From Dehalococcoidia bacterium (GTDB taxonomy: Bacteria > Chloroflexota > Dehalococcoidia > Dehalococcoidales > Fen-1064), in assembly GCA_011171075.1 (NCBI GenBank), contig DUFD01000009.1:1-36123 (forward strand): DNA of 36,123 bases, in the 5' to 3' direction. The translations under genes were made by a program, and so were the position numbers. The stretch's first letter is position 1. The number at the start of each line of letters is the position of its first letter. Positions 24,943 to 32,443 of this stretch are shown here, in pieces. The notes below the pieces were generated by a model. That model saw only the letters and a program-made list of their open reading frames with translations. It made no database searches and was not told where the DNA came from.

Positions 24943-26025
24943 CTATGATAGCACTTCTCTACCTGTGCGGGCTATCAAACCACCACCGAGCACGATATCC
25001 CCATCGTAAAAGACGACCGCCTGGCCTGGAGTAATCGCCATCTGCGGTTCCCTGAATTCTACCATGGCTTCACCAGTGCCTGCGGGAGTTACCGTCGCCG
25101 CAGCCTCGCGGTGGCGATAGCGGATTCTGGCTTTGACATTGATAGGACTATCCAATCTTTCGATAGATATCCAGTTAAGGTCCGAAGCGATGAGTTCCGT
25201 GGCATATACCTCGCTTTTACCACCGACGGTTATGGTGTTCTTTTCCGGGTCGATGGCTGTTACGTACAGTGGTTCTCGGCTGGCTATGCCCAGTCCTTTC
25301 CTCTGCCCGATTGTATATGATGCTATCCCCCGGTGCTCCCCGATAACATTCCCCCTGCGGTCGATAATCGGTCCCGGGAGGGCGGTGATACCCGTATATT
25401 CGACGAGGAATTTAGGGTAGTCATTGTTCGGGATGAAGCAAATCTCATGGCTCTCCGCTTTGTCAGAAATAGGCAGCCCCAGTCTTTCAGCAGTATGTCG
25501 CACTTCTTCCTTGGTCAGGTCCCCGACCGTGAAAAGGCTGTGGCCTAGCTGTTCCTGGGTCAGCATGCAGAGCATGTAGCTCTGGTCTTTGAGGTGGTCA
25601 GCGCCCTTCTTGAGCAGGTAACGGCCGCTGCCATTCTCCTTCTCTATCCTGGCATAGTGCCCGGTGGCGACCATATTCACACCGAGCTCCTGCGCCTGCT
25701 TGAGCAGGGCACCGAACTTGATATAGTGGTTGCAGCGGATACACGGATTCGGTGTCCGCCCCAGGCTGTACTCGCGGCAGAAGTCAGTAATGACGTCACG
25801 GGCAAAGACGTCTGTGAAATCGAACACCTGGTGAGGGATGTCCAGCTTTTGCGCTATCTTTTTCGCATCGGCCGCGACGTCACGACTGTAGCAGCCTTCG
25901 GAACAATCCGAAGGCTGGAGTCGCATCGTTACCCCGATGACCTCGTAGCCCTGTTCTCTGAGGAGGGCGGCGGCCACTGATGAATCGACACCGCCGCTCA
26001 TAGCAACCACGACCTTCATCTTCAT
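24943..26025 (-). CDS. mnmA: tRNA-specific 2-thiouridylase
   Basis: MnmA adds the 2-thio group to U34 of Lys, Glu and Gln tRNAs. The 360-residue protein has the PP-loop MSGGVDSSVAAALL (9-22), the catalytic TPNPCIRCNHYIKFG and the second catalytic Cys in ESHEICFIPNNDY, followed by the barrel domain with GEHRGIASYTIGQRKGLGI. The ATG at 26023-26025 overlaps the UPF0280 stop as ATGA, so that start is chosen. A perfect 11-bp inverted repeat with an ACAA loop lies inside the coding region at 25892-25917, near codon 40. Confidence 0.96.
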   Translation of the reverse strand: MKMKVVVAMSGGVDSSVAAALLREQGYEVIGVTMRLQPSDCSEGCYSRDVAADAKKIAQKLDIPHQVFDFTDVFARDVITDFCREYSLGRTPNPCIRCNHYIKFGALLKQAQELGVNMVATGHYARIEKENGSGRYLLKKGADHLKDQSYMLCMLTQEQLGHSLFTVGDLTKEEVRHTAERLGLPISDKAESHEICFIPNNDYPKFLVEYTGITALPGPIIDRRGNVIGEHRGIASYTIGQRKGLGIASREPLYVTAIDPEKNTITVGGKSEVYATELIASDLNWISIERLDSPINVKARIRYRHREAAATVTPAGTGEAMVEFREPQMAITPGQAVVFYDGDIVLGGGLIARTGREVLS

Positions 26026-26765
26026 CCGTGCACAATCTTCACCTGACCCCAGAGGGCCATTTTCTCGTTCTTTATGATAACAACGCCCCGCAGCCCGTCA
26101 ATCTCTCTAGCAAAATCGAGGCCCTGGGGTATATCGCTTTCTTCCTTTATGAGGTTCCCGATGGCGGTGGCGGCGGCATCGGCCAGGGCGGTACAGGGTG
26201 CCAGCACGATAACGGCATCAGCCTTGCCGAAACTGATTGAGTGCCCGACAGTCCCGGAGGAGGTGCAGATACCGAGCGGTGTCTCCGAAGCCTGGATTTC
26301 AAGGGCCAGCCGGTCAGAAAAAGGGCTTTTCCCTGCATAAATGCCCACCGTTCGTTTCTTCCGGCTCTTCAGGAAGATGTCCCCACCGTTTTCCACAATC
26401 ACCTCCGGGGAGAACTCAAGCAGTGCCCTGCCGACGCGCTCGGCAATAGCCCCGGCGACGGCTGCCATCGGGCCAACGCCTGCCTTTGCGGCTGCCTCGG
26501 CCATCTCCCTGACTATGCCGGGAGCATCATTCTCTACCGGATATGGTTGCATGGCAGCACTGAATCCGGGGTGGCGTTGAATATAGCCCTCCAGAGCAGC
26601 ACGTTCTCCAGTAACCACTTTGAGGGCCTCCGACTGCAGGTCACAACTCGCCCGTATATAAAGGTCGGTCTCTTTCACGGTGACATTGAAGGAGACCAGG
26701 TCTTTATCAGTCGACCAGAGGCGATAGAACCTTGGTTCATACATTTGCTGAGGGGGGACAGTCAT
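26022..26765 (-). CDS. UPF0280 family protein (ApbE-related fold)
   Basis: 247 residues. Motifs FRL-type start (YEPRFYRLW), VGPMAAVAGAIAERVGRALL, EVIVENGGDIFLKS, VGIYAGKSPFSDRLALEI and GICTSSGTVGHSISFGKADAVIV match UPF0280, a family distantly related to the ApbE flavin transferase, and common in archaea and anaerobes. Its reaction is not established. Translational coupling with mnmA (ATGA overlap) suggests a linked role, but this is only inference. The start is ATG at 26763-26765; an internal ATG at codon 8 is possible. Confidence 0.9.
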   Translation of the reverse strand: MTVPPQQMYEPRFYRLWSTDKDLVSFNVTVKETDLYIRASCDLQSEALKVVTGERAALEGYIQRHPGFSAAMQPYPVENDAPGIVREMAEAAAKAGVGPMAAVAGAIAERVGRALLEFSPEVIVENGGDIFLKSRKKRTVGIYAGKSPFSDRLALEIQASETPLGICTSSGTVGHSISFGKADAVIVLAPCTALADAAATAIGNLIKEESDIPQGLDFAREIDGLRGVVIIKNEKMALWGQVKIVHG

Positions 26766-26814
26766 GCTGTCCGTCTTTATTTATCTGTACCTGTCTGATG
26801 CAAATACACCTGTA

Positions 26815-27339
26815 TCAGTACTGCGGTGCCTCTGTGGTCACAGACCCGCTGCGTAGGCCACGCAGGTAGTCAATCTGACCCATATGCAGGGCTATCTCGG
26901 TACTAATACGAATCAGTACCTGGCCGATTGTGTCCGGTGGGCGGTCCGGTCGTACCAGTTCCAGCATCTTTTCAGGCGTCAGTTGTTCGAGATACGCCAG
27001 CGTGCTTTGCCGGACGGCATCGGCGTAACCCCGGAGGTCTTCCAGCTTCGGCACGGGCCAGCTATTAAGCTGTTCTACCGTATAACCGTAACCTGAGTCT
27101 GGTGGCGTGCCCAGTTTCTCCATCCAACCATCTGCCTCGTAAAGTGCGGTCTTTCTTTGAAGTACACGGGTAAAGAAATAATCTTCCACACGTGCAACGT
27201 GCCACAGGATAAATGCAATAGAATTGCAGTGCTCACCTGGTTTCCAGGTAACGTCCTCCTGAGTTAATCCCTCCAGAGCACGGTTCAGGTAACCCCGGCT
27301 CTGTTTCAGGGAAGCTATTACCATCTCTCTGGCATCCAT
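26815..27339 (-). CDS. DinB-like four-helix-bundle protein
   Basis: 174 residues of a DinB/YfiT-type helical bundle: MVIASLKQSRGYLNRALEGL, then FILWHVARVEDYFFTRVL with the first metal His, and IALHMGQIDYLRGL with a second. The family binds a divalent metal through three His, and some members are bacillithiol- or mycothiol-dependent transferases; here only two of the three His are obvious. The ATG at 27337-27339 is preceded by GGGAG. It starts the minus-strand run that continues with UPF0280 (49 bp later), mnmA, MOSC, nadA and cutA. Confidence 0.88.
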   Translation of the reverse strand: MDAREMVIASLKQSRGYLNRALEGLTQEDVTWKPGEHCNSIAFILWHVARVEDYFFTRVLQRKTALYEADGWMEKLGTPPDSGYGYTVEQLNSWPVPKLEDLRGYADAVRQSTLAYLEQLTPEKMLELVRPDRPPDTIGQVLIRISTEIALHMGQIDYLRGLRSGSVTTEAPQY

Positions 27340-27445
27340 AAATACTCCCTTCTTGCCGAACAGGTATAAGGCACTCGGGTTTCGTAGCTATTATTTTAGG
27401 TATCGTGTCCAGGAGTGTCAATCTTTGTAGATTCCGCGAGATGGT

Positions 27446-27853
27446 TCAGGTTACAGGCTGGTCGCTCTCGCGGACAACCAGTTTCAGTCCGTTCTGCTCC
27501 ACAACAGTCACGTTTCGGCCATTGACAATGTTGCCGTTGGCGGCAGTGGCTGCCCAGAGCTCACCCCTTATCTTGACCAGTCCGTCCGGGGTCAGGGTGC
27601 TGACGGTTTCGCCCTTTGTGCCAACCATGTTGGCCATGCCAGCTATTGGTTGCGTTCTCAGGGCATGAATGCTCTTCCGGTAGCTGAATACATTGTAGGC
27701 CTGCAGGACTATCGTGGCCGGGGCGAGCACCCATAACGGCAGGTTAACGTCTATCAGCGGGAGAACCCAGATTACCACTGCTACCAGGACTGCCTGCTCA
27801 AACAATGAGGTGATTATTTTCCAGACAAGGAGTGTATTCACTTTGTTACGCAT
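27446..27853 (-). CDS. Small membrane protein with NfeD-like C-terminal OB domain
   Basis: 135 residues. Two hydrophobic helices (about 16-34 and 38-55) are followed by a cytoplasmic or periplasmic OB-fold-like domain: GMANMVGTKGETVSTLTPDG, LVKIRGELWAATAANGNIVNG, RNVTVVEQNGLKLVVRES. The 'GxxGxxG..L.PxGxVxIxGElW' pattern is the hallmark of the NfeD C-terminal domain. NfeD proteins work with stomatin-like partners in membrane quality control; no stomatin gene is adjacent here. It is divergent from gatC, and its promoter likely uses the TATAAT at 27885-27890. Confidence 0.85.
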   Translation of the reverse strand: MRNKVNTLLVWKIITSLFEQAVLVAVVIWVLPLIDVNLPLWVLAPATIVLQAYNVFSYRKSIHALRTQPIAGMANMVGTKGETVSTLTPDGLVKIRGELWAATAANGNIVNGRNVTVVEQNGLKLVVRESDQPVT

Positions 27854-27884
27854 CGTTTATAGCCTGTTCCGGTGTCCCGGATAT

Positions 27885-27890
27885 ATTATA
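27885..27890 (-). promoter_or_regulatory. Extended -10 promoter of the NfeD-like gene
   Basis: Minus-strand TGCTATAAT is an extended -10 element, 31 bp before the ATG at 27851-27853. No good -35 is seen. Confidence 0.5.
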
Positions 27891-27929
27891 GCAGGACGGT
27901 TGGTACTGCGTTTGCGCAGCGTGGCTGCG

Positions 27930-27959
27930 TTGCTGTCACTGAAGCACGGGTGCTATAAT
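27930..27959 (+). promoter_or_regulatory. Promoter of gatC-gatA
   Basis: TTGCTG (27930-27935), an 18-bp spacer and an extended -10 TGCTATAAT ending at 27959. The leader to the gatC ATG at 27988 is about 22 bases and contains AGAGGA. Confidence 0.65.
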
Positions 27960-27987
27960 TGGTCAACATAAAGATAAGAGGAATACC

Positions 27988-28275
27988 ATGAAACTTTCTC
28001 GCGAAGAGGTACTGCATATCGCCCGGCTGGCACGACTCGGTCTGAGCGATGAGGAAGTCGAGAGGGCCAGAGAGCAGCTATCGCATATCCTGGAGAACTT
28101 CGAGATACTGCAGTCGGTTGATACCGACGATGTCCCACCGACCGCCCAGTCGCTGGCGTTGCAGAACGTCCTCAGAGAGGACGAGTCGTGCGATTCGTTC
28201 CCGCGGCAGGAGATTCTGGCCAATGCCCCGCAGCAAGACGAGGACTCCTTCAGGGTGCGGGCTGTCCTTGAGTGA
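27988..28275 (+). CDS. gatC: Asp-tRNA(Asn)/Glu-tRNA(Gln) amidotransferase subunit C
   Basis: GatC stabilises GatA in the amidotransferase that converts Glu-tRNA(Gln) and Asp-tRNA(Asn) to the correct amides. The 95 residues show the family pattern: LSREEVLHIARLARLGLSD, EEVERAREQLSHILENFEIL, the VDTDDVPPTAQSL segment, and the ending NVLREDE...ILANAPQQDEDSFRVRAVLE. The ATG at 27988 has AGAGGA upstream. gatA follows after 45 bp. Confidence 0.95.
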   Translation: MKLSREEVLHIARLARLGLSDEEVERAREQLSHILENFEILQSVDTDDVPPTAQSLALQNVLREDESCDSFPRQEILANAPQQDEDSFRVRAVLE

Positions 28276-28320
28276 TGAGCGTTACCCGGTATTTGGCAGT
28301 AAATTGTACAGGAGATTATA

Positions 28321-29784
28321 TTGGCAACCTACAACAACCAGTTAACGATACACGAAGCACACAAGCTACTTATGGAGAAAAAGGTCTCCTCGGTGGAACT
28401 CACAGAGGCCTGTCTGGAGCGTATCAAGCAAGTAGAGCCACACGTCAGCGCTATTGTTACCGTGACCGACGAGCTGGCCATGGAGCAGGCCCGCAGGGCT
28501 GACGAACTAATTGCCAGCGGTGATTCCAGGCCTCTCACCGGCATACCGACATTGATTAAGGATGTCATGTGCACCCGGGGCGTGCGTACCACCTGCTCCT
28601 CGAAGATGCTGGAGAATTTTGTACCACCCTATGATGCTACTGTGGTCGAGAAGCTGAATAGTGCCGGTATGGTAATGGTCGGTAAGGCCAACATGGACGA
28701 GTTTGCCATGGGTTCCTCAACAGAGCACTCGGCTTTCTTCCCTACCCACAACCCCTGGGACCTTTCACGGGTGCCTGGTGGCAGCAGCGGTGGCTCGGCG
28801 GCGGCCGTAGCTGCCGGAGAGGCCGTCTATGCCCTCGGTTCGGACACGGGGGGCAGCATCCGCCAGCCGGCCGGTTTCTGCAGCGTTACCGGTCTGAAAC
28901 CCACCTACGGTCGGGTTAGCCGCTACGGTCTGGTGGCCTTTGCCAGTTCGCTTGACCAGATAGGGCCGCTGACACAGGACGTGACTGACTGCGCCCTGGT
29001 GATGAACGCCATTGCCGGACATGATAGCCGCGACTCAACCTCTGCCCCTTATTCAGTACCCGACTACACGCAGTGCCTGACGGGCGAAATCAAAGGCATG
29101 AAAATTGGCATTCCTAAAGAGTACTTCGTCGAGGGTATGCAACCGGAAGTCGAGACGGCAATGAAGGTAGCTATAGCCAAGCTCGAAGAGCTGGGAGCGA
29201 GCGTTGGGTGGGAGGTCTCGCTGCCCAGCACTCCTCATGCTTTGGCAGTGTACTATATCATTGCCCCTTCCGAGGCCTCGGCCAACCTGGCCCGCTATGA
29301 CGGTACCAAGTACGGTTTCCGCTATCAGGGTGCCGAGACGATGTGGGACACGATGGACAAGACGCGTCAACACGGTTTTGGCGCCGAGGTGAAACGCCGC
29401 ATCATGCTTGGCACCTATGCCCTCTCTGCCGGTTACTATGATGCCTACTACCTCAAGGCGCAGAAGGTGCGCACCTTGATACGGCGTGAGTTCGATGCGG
29501 CATTTGAGAAGTACGACGTTCTGGTAACCCCTACCTCGCCGACCGTTCCTTTCAAGATAGGTGAGAAGCTGGACGACCCGGTGCAGATGTATCTCTCCGA
29601 CGTCTGCACTCTGCCGATAAATATTGCCGGACTGCCGGCAATCTCGATACCTGTCGGTTTCGCTGACGACCTGCCGATTGGGATGCAGATAATCGGGAAA
29701 CCCTTCGCTGAGGAGACTATCCTCAAGATTGCCCATACCTATCAAGAGGCAACCGAATGGCATAAGAGGCGACCGGAGCTGTAA
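28321..29784 (+). CDS. gatA: Asp-tRNA(Asn)/Glu-tRNA(Gln) amidotransferase subunit A (TTG start)
   Basis: GatA is the glutaminase subunit with the amidase-signature Ser-cisSer-Lys site. The 487-residue protein shows [12 protein letters not shown] (Lys), [16 protein letters not shown] (cis-Ser) and [19 protein letters not shown] (nucleophile Ser), all intact, and the C-terminal [23 protein letters not shown]. The predicted start is TTG at 28321, with AGGAGA six bases upstream and a protein start ([16 protein letters not shown]) matching the family. gatB, the kinase/amidotransferase subunit, is not here, although it commonly follows gatA. Confidence 0.96.
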   Translation: MATYNNQLTIHEAHKLLMEKKVSSVELTEACLERIKQVEPHVSAIVTVTDELAMEQARRADELIASGDSRPLTGIPTLIKDVMCTRGVRTTCSSKMLENFVPPYDATVVEKLNSAGMVMVGKANMDEFAMGSSTEHSAFFPTHNPWDLSRVPGGSSGGSAAAVAAGEAVYALGSDTGGSIRQPAGFCSVTGLKPTYGRVSRYGLVAFASSLDQIGPLTQDVTDCALVMNAIAGHDSRDSTSAPYSVPDYTQCLTGEIKGMKIGIPKEYFVEGMQPEVETAMKVAIAKLEELGASVGWEVSLPSTPHALAVYYIIAPSEASANLARYDGTKYGFRYQGAETMWDTMDKTRQHGFGAEVKRRIMLGTYALSAGYYDAYYLKAQKVRTLIRREFDAAFEKYDVLVTPTSPTVPFKIGEKLDDPVQMYLSDVCTLPINIAGLPAISIPVGFADDLPIGMQIIGKPFAEETILKIAHTYQEATEWHKRRPEL

Positions 29785-29791
29785 ATAGAAA

Positions 29792-30427
29792 ATGAGCGAA
29801 CAGTCTTGTTTTCAAGCCGGCCAGTTTGTCGTTCTTAGAGAGATGTGGCAACATCGTGTCTGGTCAGCCAGACCGGCTATCATAGTGCAGGACACGCCGG
29901 AACTGATGGCCTTTTACATACCTGCTGACGTCGGCATTACTTGGAAGCGGGCTATCGCGTTAGACGATACCCCTGTTACTATAGAAGACCGTCTCCAGTT
30001 AGAGTGGTTGTTAGAAGATGTAGAGTGGCTTGGCTTCGATATGCTTAGGCTGACAATTCCTGGTGCTAGCTATTCAGTGATAATCTTCTGGAACACTGAG
30101 GATGGTTCTCAACAACGCTGGTACATTAATCTGGAAGATCCGCTATGTCGAACAACACAGGGTTTTGATTATGAAGACTTGCTACTTGACATTATCGCTG
30201 CTCCTGACCTCACCAGTTGGTACTGGGAGGACGAGGATGAACTTGAAAAAGCAGTAAGTCTTGGCGTTATATCCTCAACAAAAGCAGATGCCTTACATAT
30301 CGAAGGCAAGAAGGCTATCGACTGGCTGCAATCGGGGAAATCACCCTTCAATGGCTGGGAAAAGTGGCGTCCCGACCCATCATGGCAGATACCTGTATTA
30401 CCCGAGGGCTGGGATATTATTGACTGA
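29792..30427 (+). CDS. DUF402 (FomD-like) protein
   Basis: 211 residues. The middle and C-terminal parts fit DUF402: an N-terminal strand region with VVLREMWQHRVWSARPAIIVQ, then RWYINLEDPLCRTTQGFDYEDLLLDIIAAPD and WYWEDEDELEKAVSLGVIS. The acidic motif 'GFDYEDLLLDI..PD' followed by 'WEDEDEL' is the diagnostic part. Family members include FomD, a metal-dependent nucleotide phosphohydrolase, and putative rRNA-linked proteins; which applies here is unknown. The ATG lies 7 bp after the gatA stop, with only a weak ribosome-binding site. The gene is more A+T-rich than gatA, which suggests a different origin. Confidence 0.82.
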   Translation: MSEQSCFQAGQFVVLREMWQHRVWSARPAIIVQDTPELMAFYIPADVGITWKRAIALDDTPVTIEDRLQLEWLLEDVEWLGFDMLRLTIPGASYSVIIFWNTEDGSQQRWYINLEDPLCRTTQGFDYEDLLLDIIAAPDLTSWYWEDEDELEKAVSLGVISSTKADALHIEGKKAIDWLQSGKSPFNGWEKWRPDPSWQIPVLPEGWDIID

Positions 30428-30558
30428 TTATACGGCGGGAGTAATAAACGAGTCTCCGATATAGCAAAGAAGCCTGGTGGCGAGAATTCTGGTAGAAGAA
30501 TCATAGATAAGCGCAGTCTCCCGAATTCACTCTTTCCCTTTGTTGAAGGATAAGAGCC

Positions 30559-30889
30559 AAGGGGGACACCCCCTTGCACCCCCGTTCCAAAGGGGTTCCA
30601 CCACTCTGGACACCCCGAAACGGTGTGAGGGTTAGTTCTCAGACAGGTGTCTTCGCACCTAAGAGAGAACCGAAGGTCGGGGGCATGAATACGCCTTCAT
30701 CGAAAGCGAGCCCCCTGAACATCATAGAAGGTGAGTTTAATAAGGACATCTCCCCAAATACTGTTAGGATGGGCTCAAGAGAGGTGAGGTCTCCAAGTAC
30801 TGTTAAAGAGAGTTTAAGAGGGGCGAAGCCCCTCTTTCAATAAACTTCCCCTTCCCCTTACTAAGAGGAAGGGGATTTAGGGGATGGGG
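30559..30889 (+). repeat. Composite dispersed element, copy 2
   Basis: This copy fills most of the 470-bp gap between the DUF402 and GNAT genes. Modules in order: an AAGGGGG-ACA-CCCCCTT hairpin (30559-30575); the segment ACCCCGAAACGGT to CAGACAGGTG shared with copy 1; a hairpin with AGGTG/CACCT inside GTTCTC/GAGAAC arms; two ~38-bp units (30741-30817); the hairpin AAGAGGGGC-GAA-GCCCCTCTT (30816-30836); and a C/G-rich palindrome followed by GGGGATGGGG. It ends 12 bp before the GNAT start. The 130 bp from 30428 to 30558 show nothing recognisable. Confidence 0.65.
30741..30817 (+). repeat. Two degenerate tandem units of 38 and 39 bp
   Basis: Unit 1 (30741-30778) and unit 2 (30779-30817) share the core TCTCCAAGTACTGTTAAAG with differences. 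They align with the three 38-bp units at 31407-31520. Confidence 0.6.
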
Positions 30890-30890
30890 T

Positions 30891-30896
30891 TATACT
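30891..30896 (+). promoter_or_regulatory. Possible -10 element just before the GNAT start codon
   Basis: TATACT lies five bases before the ATG at 30902, right at the end of the composite repeat. There is no Shine-Dalgarno and no clear -35. If used, transcription would start at or next to the ATG and the mRNA would be leaderless. Confidence 0.35.
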
Positions 30897-30901
30897 AAAC
30901 T

Positions 30902-31360
30902 ATGCTTAACTTCTCTCTCATAAAGATAGTCCCCGCCGAAGAATCACTTCGAGAGTTCAGCTACCAGGTCAAAAAGGTGGCTGAAGGCGGCTACGTAAAG
31001 GAGATATTTGGCTGGGATGAAGCTGAACAGAGGGCTTTTCACTCCCGTGACTGGGAGCAGAAGAAGCCCATGATAATATCCTATAATGGCGAGCCAATCG
31101 GCACGATTTACGTTGCTGAGAATAAGGACTGTATTGAAATCGGGCAGTTCTTTATAATGCCGGAGTACCAGAAAAAAGGTATCGGTACGTACATTCTCGG
31201 GCAGGTGCTGGACAAGGCAGACAGGTCGGGTCTTACCACCAAACTAGCGTATTTGAGAAATAATCCGGTAGCATCGCTTTACATCAGACACGGATTCAAG
31301 GTTGTTGAGTCAAATGAGATATTTTTCTTTACGGAGCGGAGTCTGCATAATACGGGCTAG
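30902..31360 (+). CDS. GNAT-family N-acetyltransferase
   Basis: 152 residues with a GNAT fold: N-terminal LIKIVPAEESLREFSYQV, the strand pair IISYNGEPIGTIYVAEN and IEIGQFFIMPEYQKKGIGTYILGQVLDKA, where QKKGIG is the acetyl-CoA pyrophosphate-binding motif A, and a C-terminal ASLYIRHGFKVVESNEIFFF strand typical for motif B. The acceptor substrate is unknown. The gene lies between two copies of the composite repeat and has no Shine-Dalgarno; the ATG at 30902 is the only sensible start. Confidence 0.88.
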   Translation: MLNFSLIKIVPAEESLREFSYQVKKVAEGGYVKEIFGWDEAEQRAFHSRDWEQKKPMIISYNGEPIGTIYVAENKDCIEIGQFFIMPEYQKKGIGTYILGQVLDKADRSGLTTKLAYLRNNPVASLYIRHGFKVVESNEIFFFTERSLHNTG

Positions 31361-31377
31361 ACTGAGGGCGAGCGAGA

Positions 31378-31593
31378 CATCCGGACATCATTGAAGGTGA
31401 GTTCAAGAAGGACATCTATCCAGATATTGTCAAGGGAAGTCTAAGAACGACCCCTTTCCAAGCAATGTTAAGGGGAGTTCTAGAGACGCATCTCTCCAAG
31501 TAATGTTAAAGGGAGTCTAAGAGGGGCGAAGCCCCTCTTCCCAAAACTCTTCCCCCTCCCTTTATCAAAGGGAGGGGGATCAAGGGGGAGGGT
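31378..31593 (+). repeat. Composite dispersed element, copy 3
   Basis: This copy begins near GGACATCATTGAAGGTGAG, matching copy 2. It contains three exact-length 38-bp units (31407-31444, 31445-31482, 31483-31520), the hairpin GAGGGGC-GAA-GCCCCTC (31521-31537) and a 12-bp perfect palindrome CCCCCTCCCTTT/AAAGGGAGGGGG, then GGGGGAGGG. It lies in the 331-bp gap between the GNAT gene and the next small gene. Confidence 0.7.
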
Positions 31594-31604
31594 CACATCA
31601 ACTT

Positions 31605-31639
31605 AGATTGCTTCGTCGCTGTAGCTCCTCGCAATGACG
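31605..31639 (-). repeat. Short dispersed 'GATTGCTTCG...CTCGCAATGAC' repeat
   Basis: The 35 bases form a TTGC...GCAA-closed hairpin and, read on the minus strand, translate in part as SLRGATATKQS. Such ATKQS-type palindromic repeats are scattered through many bacterial genomes. It follows copy 3 of the composite element directly and is probably not a gene. Confidence 0.6.
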
Positions 31640-31691
31640 TGAAAGAGGCTATATACTGTAATGACTTAAGAATATTCTGGTAGGTGGGGTA

Positions 31692-31916
31692 TTGAATAAC
31701 CTTGAGGTAAGATGTTATTCTGGACATACCTATGCAGAGAGACCGGAGTCCTTCCGCTGGCAGGACGTGGAATACCTTGTCGAGGAGATAGAAGAGGCCT
31801 GGCAGGAACCGGGACAAAGGTGTTTTAACGTAAGGACGGGGGATAAAAAACGGTTCAGGCTCTGCTATAATGAAACAAATAAACAGTGGTTCTTAACCGA
31901 GCTTGTCAGGAGCTGA
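31692..31916 (+). CDS. Small DUF6504-like protein (TTG start)
   Basis: 74 residues: VRCYSGHTYAERPESFRWQD, then YLVEEIEEAWQEPGQRCFNV and a final sheet with RTGDKKRFRLCYNETNKQWFLTEL. The order of a strand with 'YSG...ERP..F', a helix with W, and 'F.VRT' is like the small DUF6504 family of unknown function. The start is TTG at 31692 with GGTGGGG just upstream. The Lrp-type regulator starts 3 bp after the stop, so the two are co-transcribed. Confidence 0.72.
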   Translation: MNNLEVRCYSGHTYAERPESFRWQDVEYLVEEIEEAWQEPGQRCFNVRTGDKKRFRLCYNETNKQWFLTELVRS

Positions 31917-31919
31917 TAG

Positions 31920-32402
31920 ATGCTGAACGACATTCTGAAGATACTGGAGAATGATGCTCAGACCACTCCCAAGCAGCTTGCCGAGATGACCGGCATGTCT
32001 CAGTCCGAGGTCACGAAGCTCATCAGGCAGGCCTTGAAAGACCGTACCATCCTCAAGTACAAGGCGATAATCAACTGGGACCAGGTCGAGGATGAGCAGG
32101 TCTGGGCGCTAATTGAGGTAAAACTAACCCCTCAGAAGGACGTTGGGTTCGACTCCGTAGCCGAGCGTATTTACCGCTTCGCGCAGACTCGTACCGTGTA
32201 TCTTGTCTCCGGTACGTATGACCTGTTTGTGCTGGTAGTGGGCAAGAGTAACCATGAGATTGCCGATTTCGTGTCTCAGAAACTGTCCCACATCGAAGGG
32301 GTGAAGGAGACGGTTACCCAGTTCGTCCTGAAGAGATACAAAGAAGACGGTGAAATAATCGAAGGAAAAGAGGAGGTCAAGCGCCAGCCTGTAATACTCT
32401 AG
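31920..32402 (+). CDS. Lrp/AsnC-family transcriptional regulator
   Basis: 160 residues. An N-terminal helix-turn-helix (TPKQLAEMTGMSQSEVTKLIRQALKD, about 16-41) is followed by a RAM/Lrp effector domain (ALIEVKLTPQKDVGFDSVAERI, VYLVSGTYDLFVLVVGKS, FVSQKLSHIEGVKETVTQFVLKRYK). Lrp proteins sense amino acids and act as octamers or dimers. The gene lies 41 bp before an aminotransferase gene, so it probably controls that gene and itself in response to an amino acid. The ATG follows the preceding stop by 3 bp. Confidence 0.93.
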   Translation: MLNDILKILENDAQTTPKQLAEMTGMSQSEVTKLIRQALKDRTILKYKAIINWDQVEDEQVWALIEVKLTPQKDVGFDSVAERIYRFAQTRTVYLVSGTYDLFVLVVGKSNHEIADFVSQKLSHIEGVKETVTQFVLKRYKEDGEIIEGKEEVKRQPVIL

Positions 32403-32443
32403 CAGGGTGGGGGTTACTTGTACTGACCGGTCAGGAGACTGTC

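Noticed and set aside
26241-26798. A 185-codon plus-strand frame
   Set aside because: Antisense to the UPF0280 gene.
29053-29763. A 236-codon minus-strand frame
   Set aside because: Antisense to gatA with no protein features of its own.
30574-30843. An 89-codon plus-strand frame
   Set aside because: It runs through the composite repeat and its hairpins; the open frame reflects repeat composition.
31407-31520. CRISPR array
   Set aside because: The 38-bp units are adjacent with no spacers, are degenerate and end in a hairpin; no cas gene is present.
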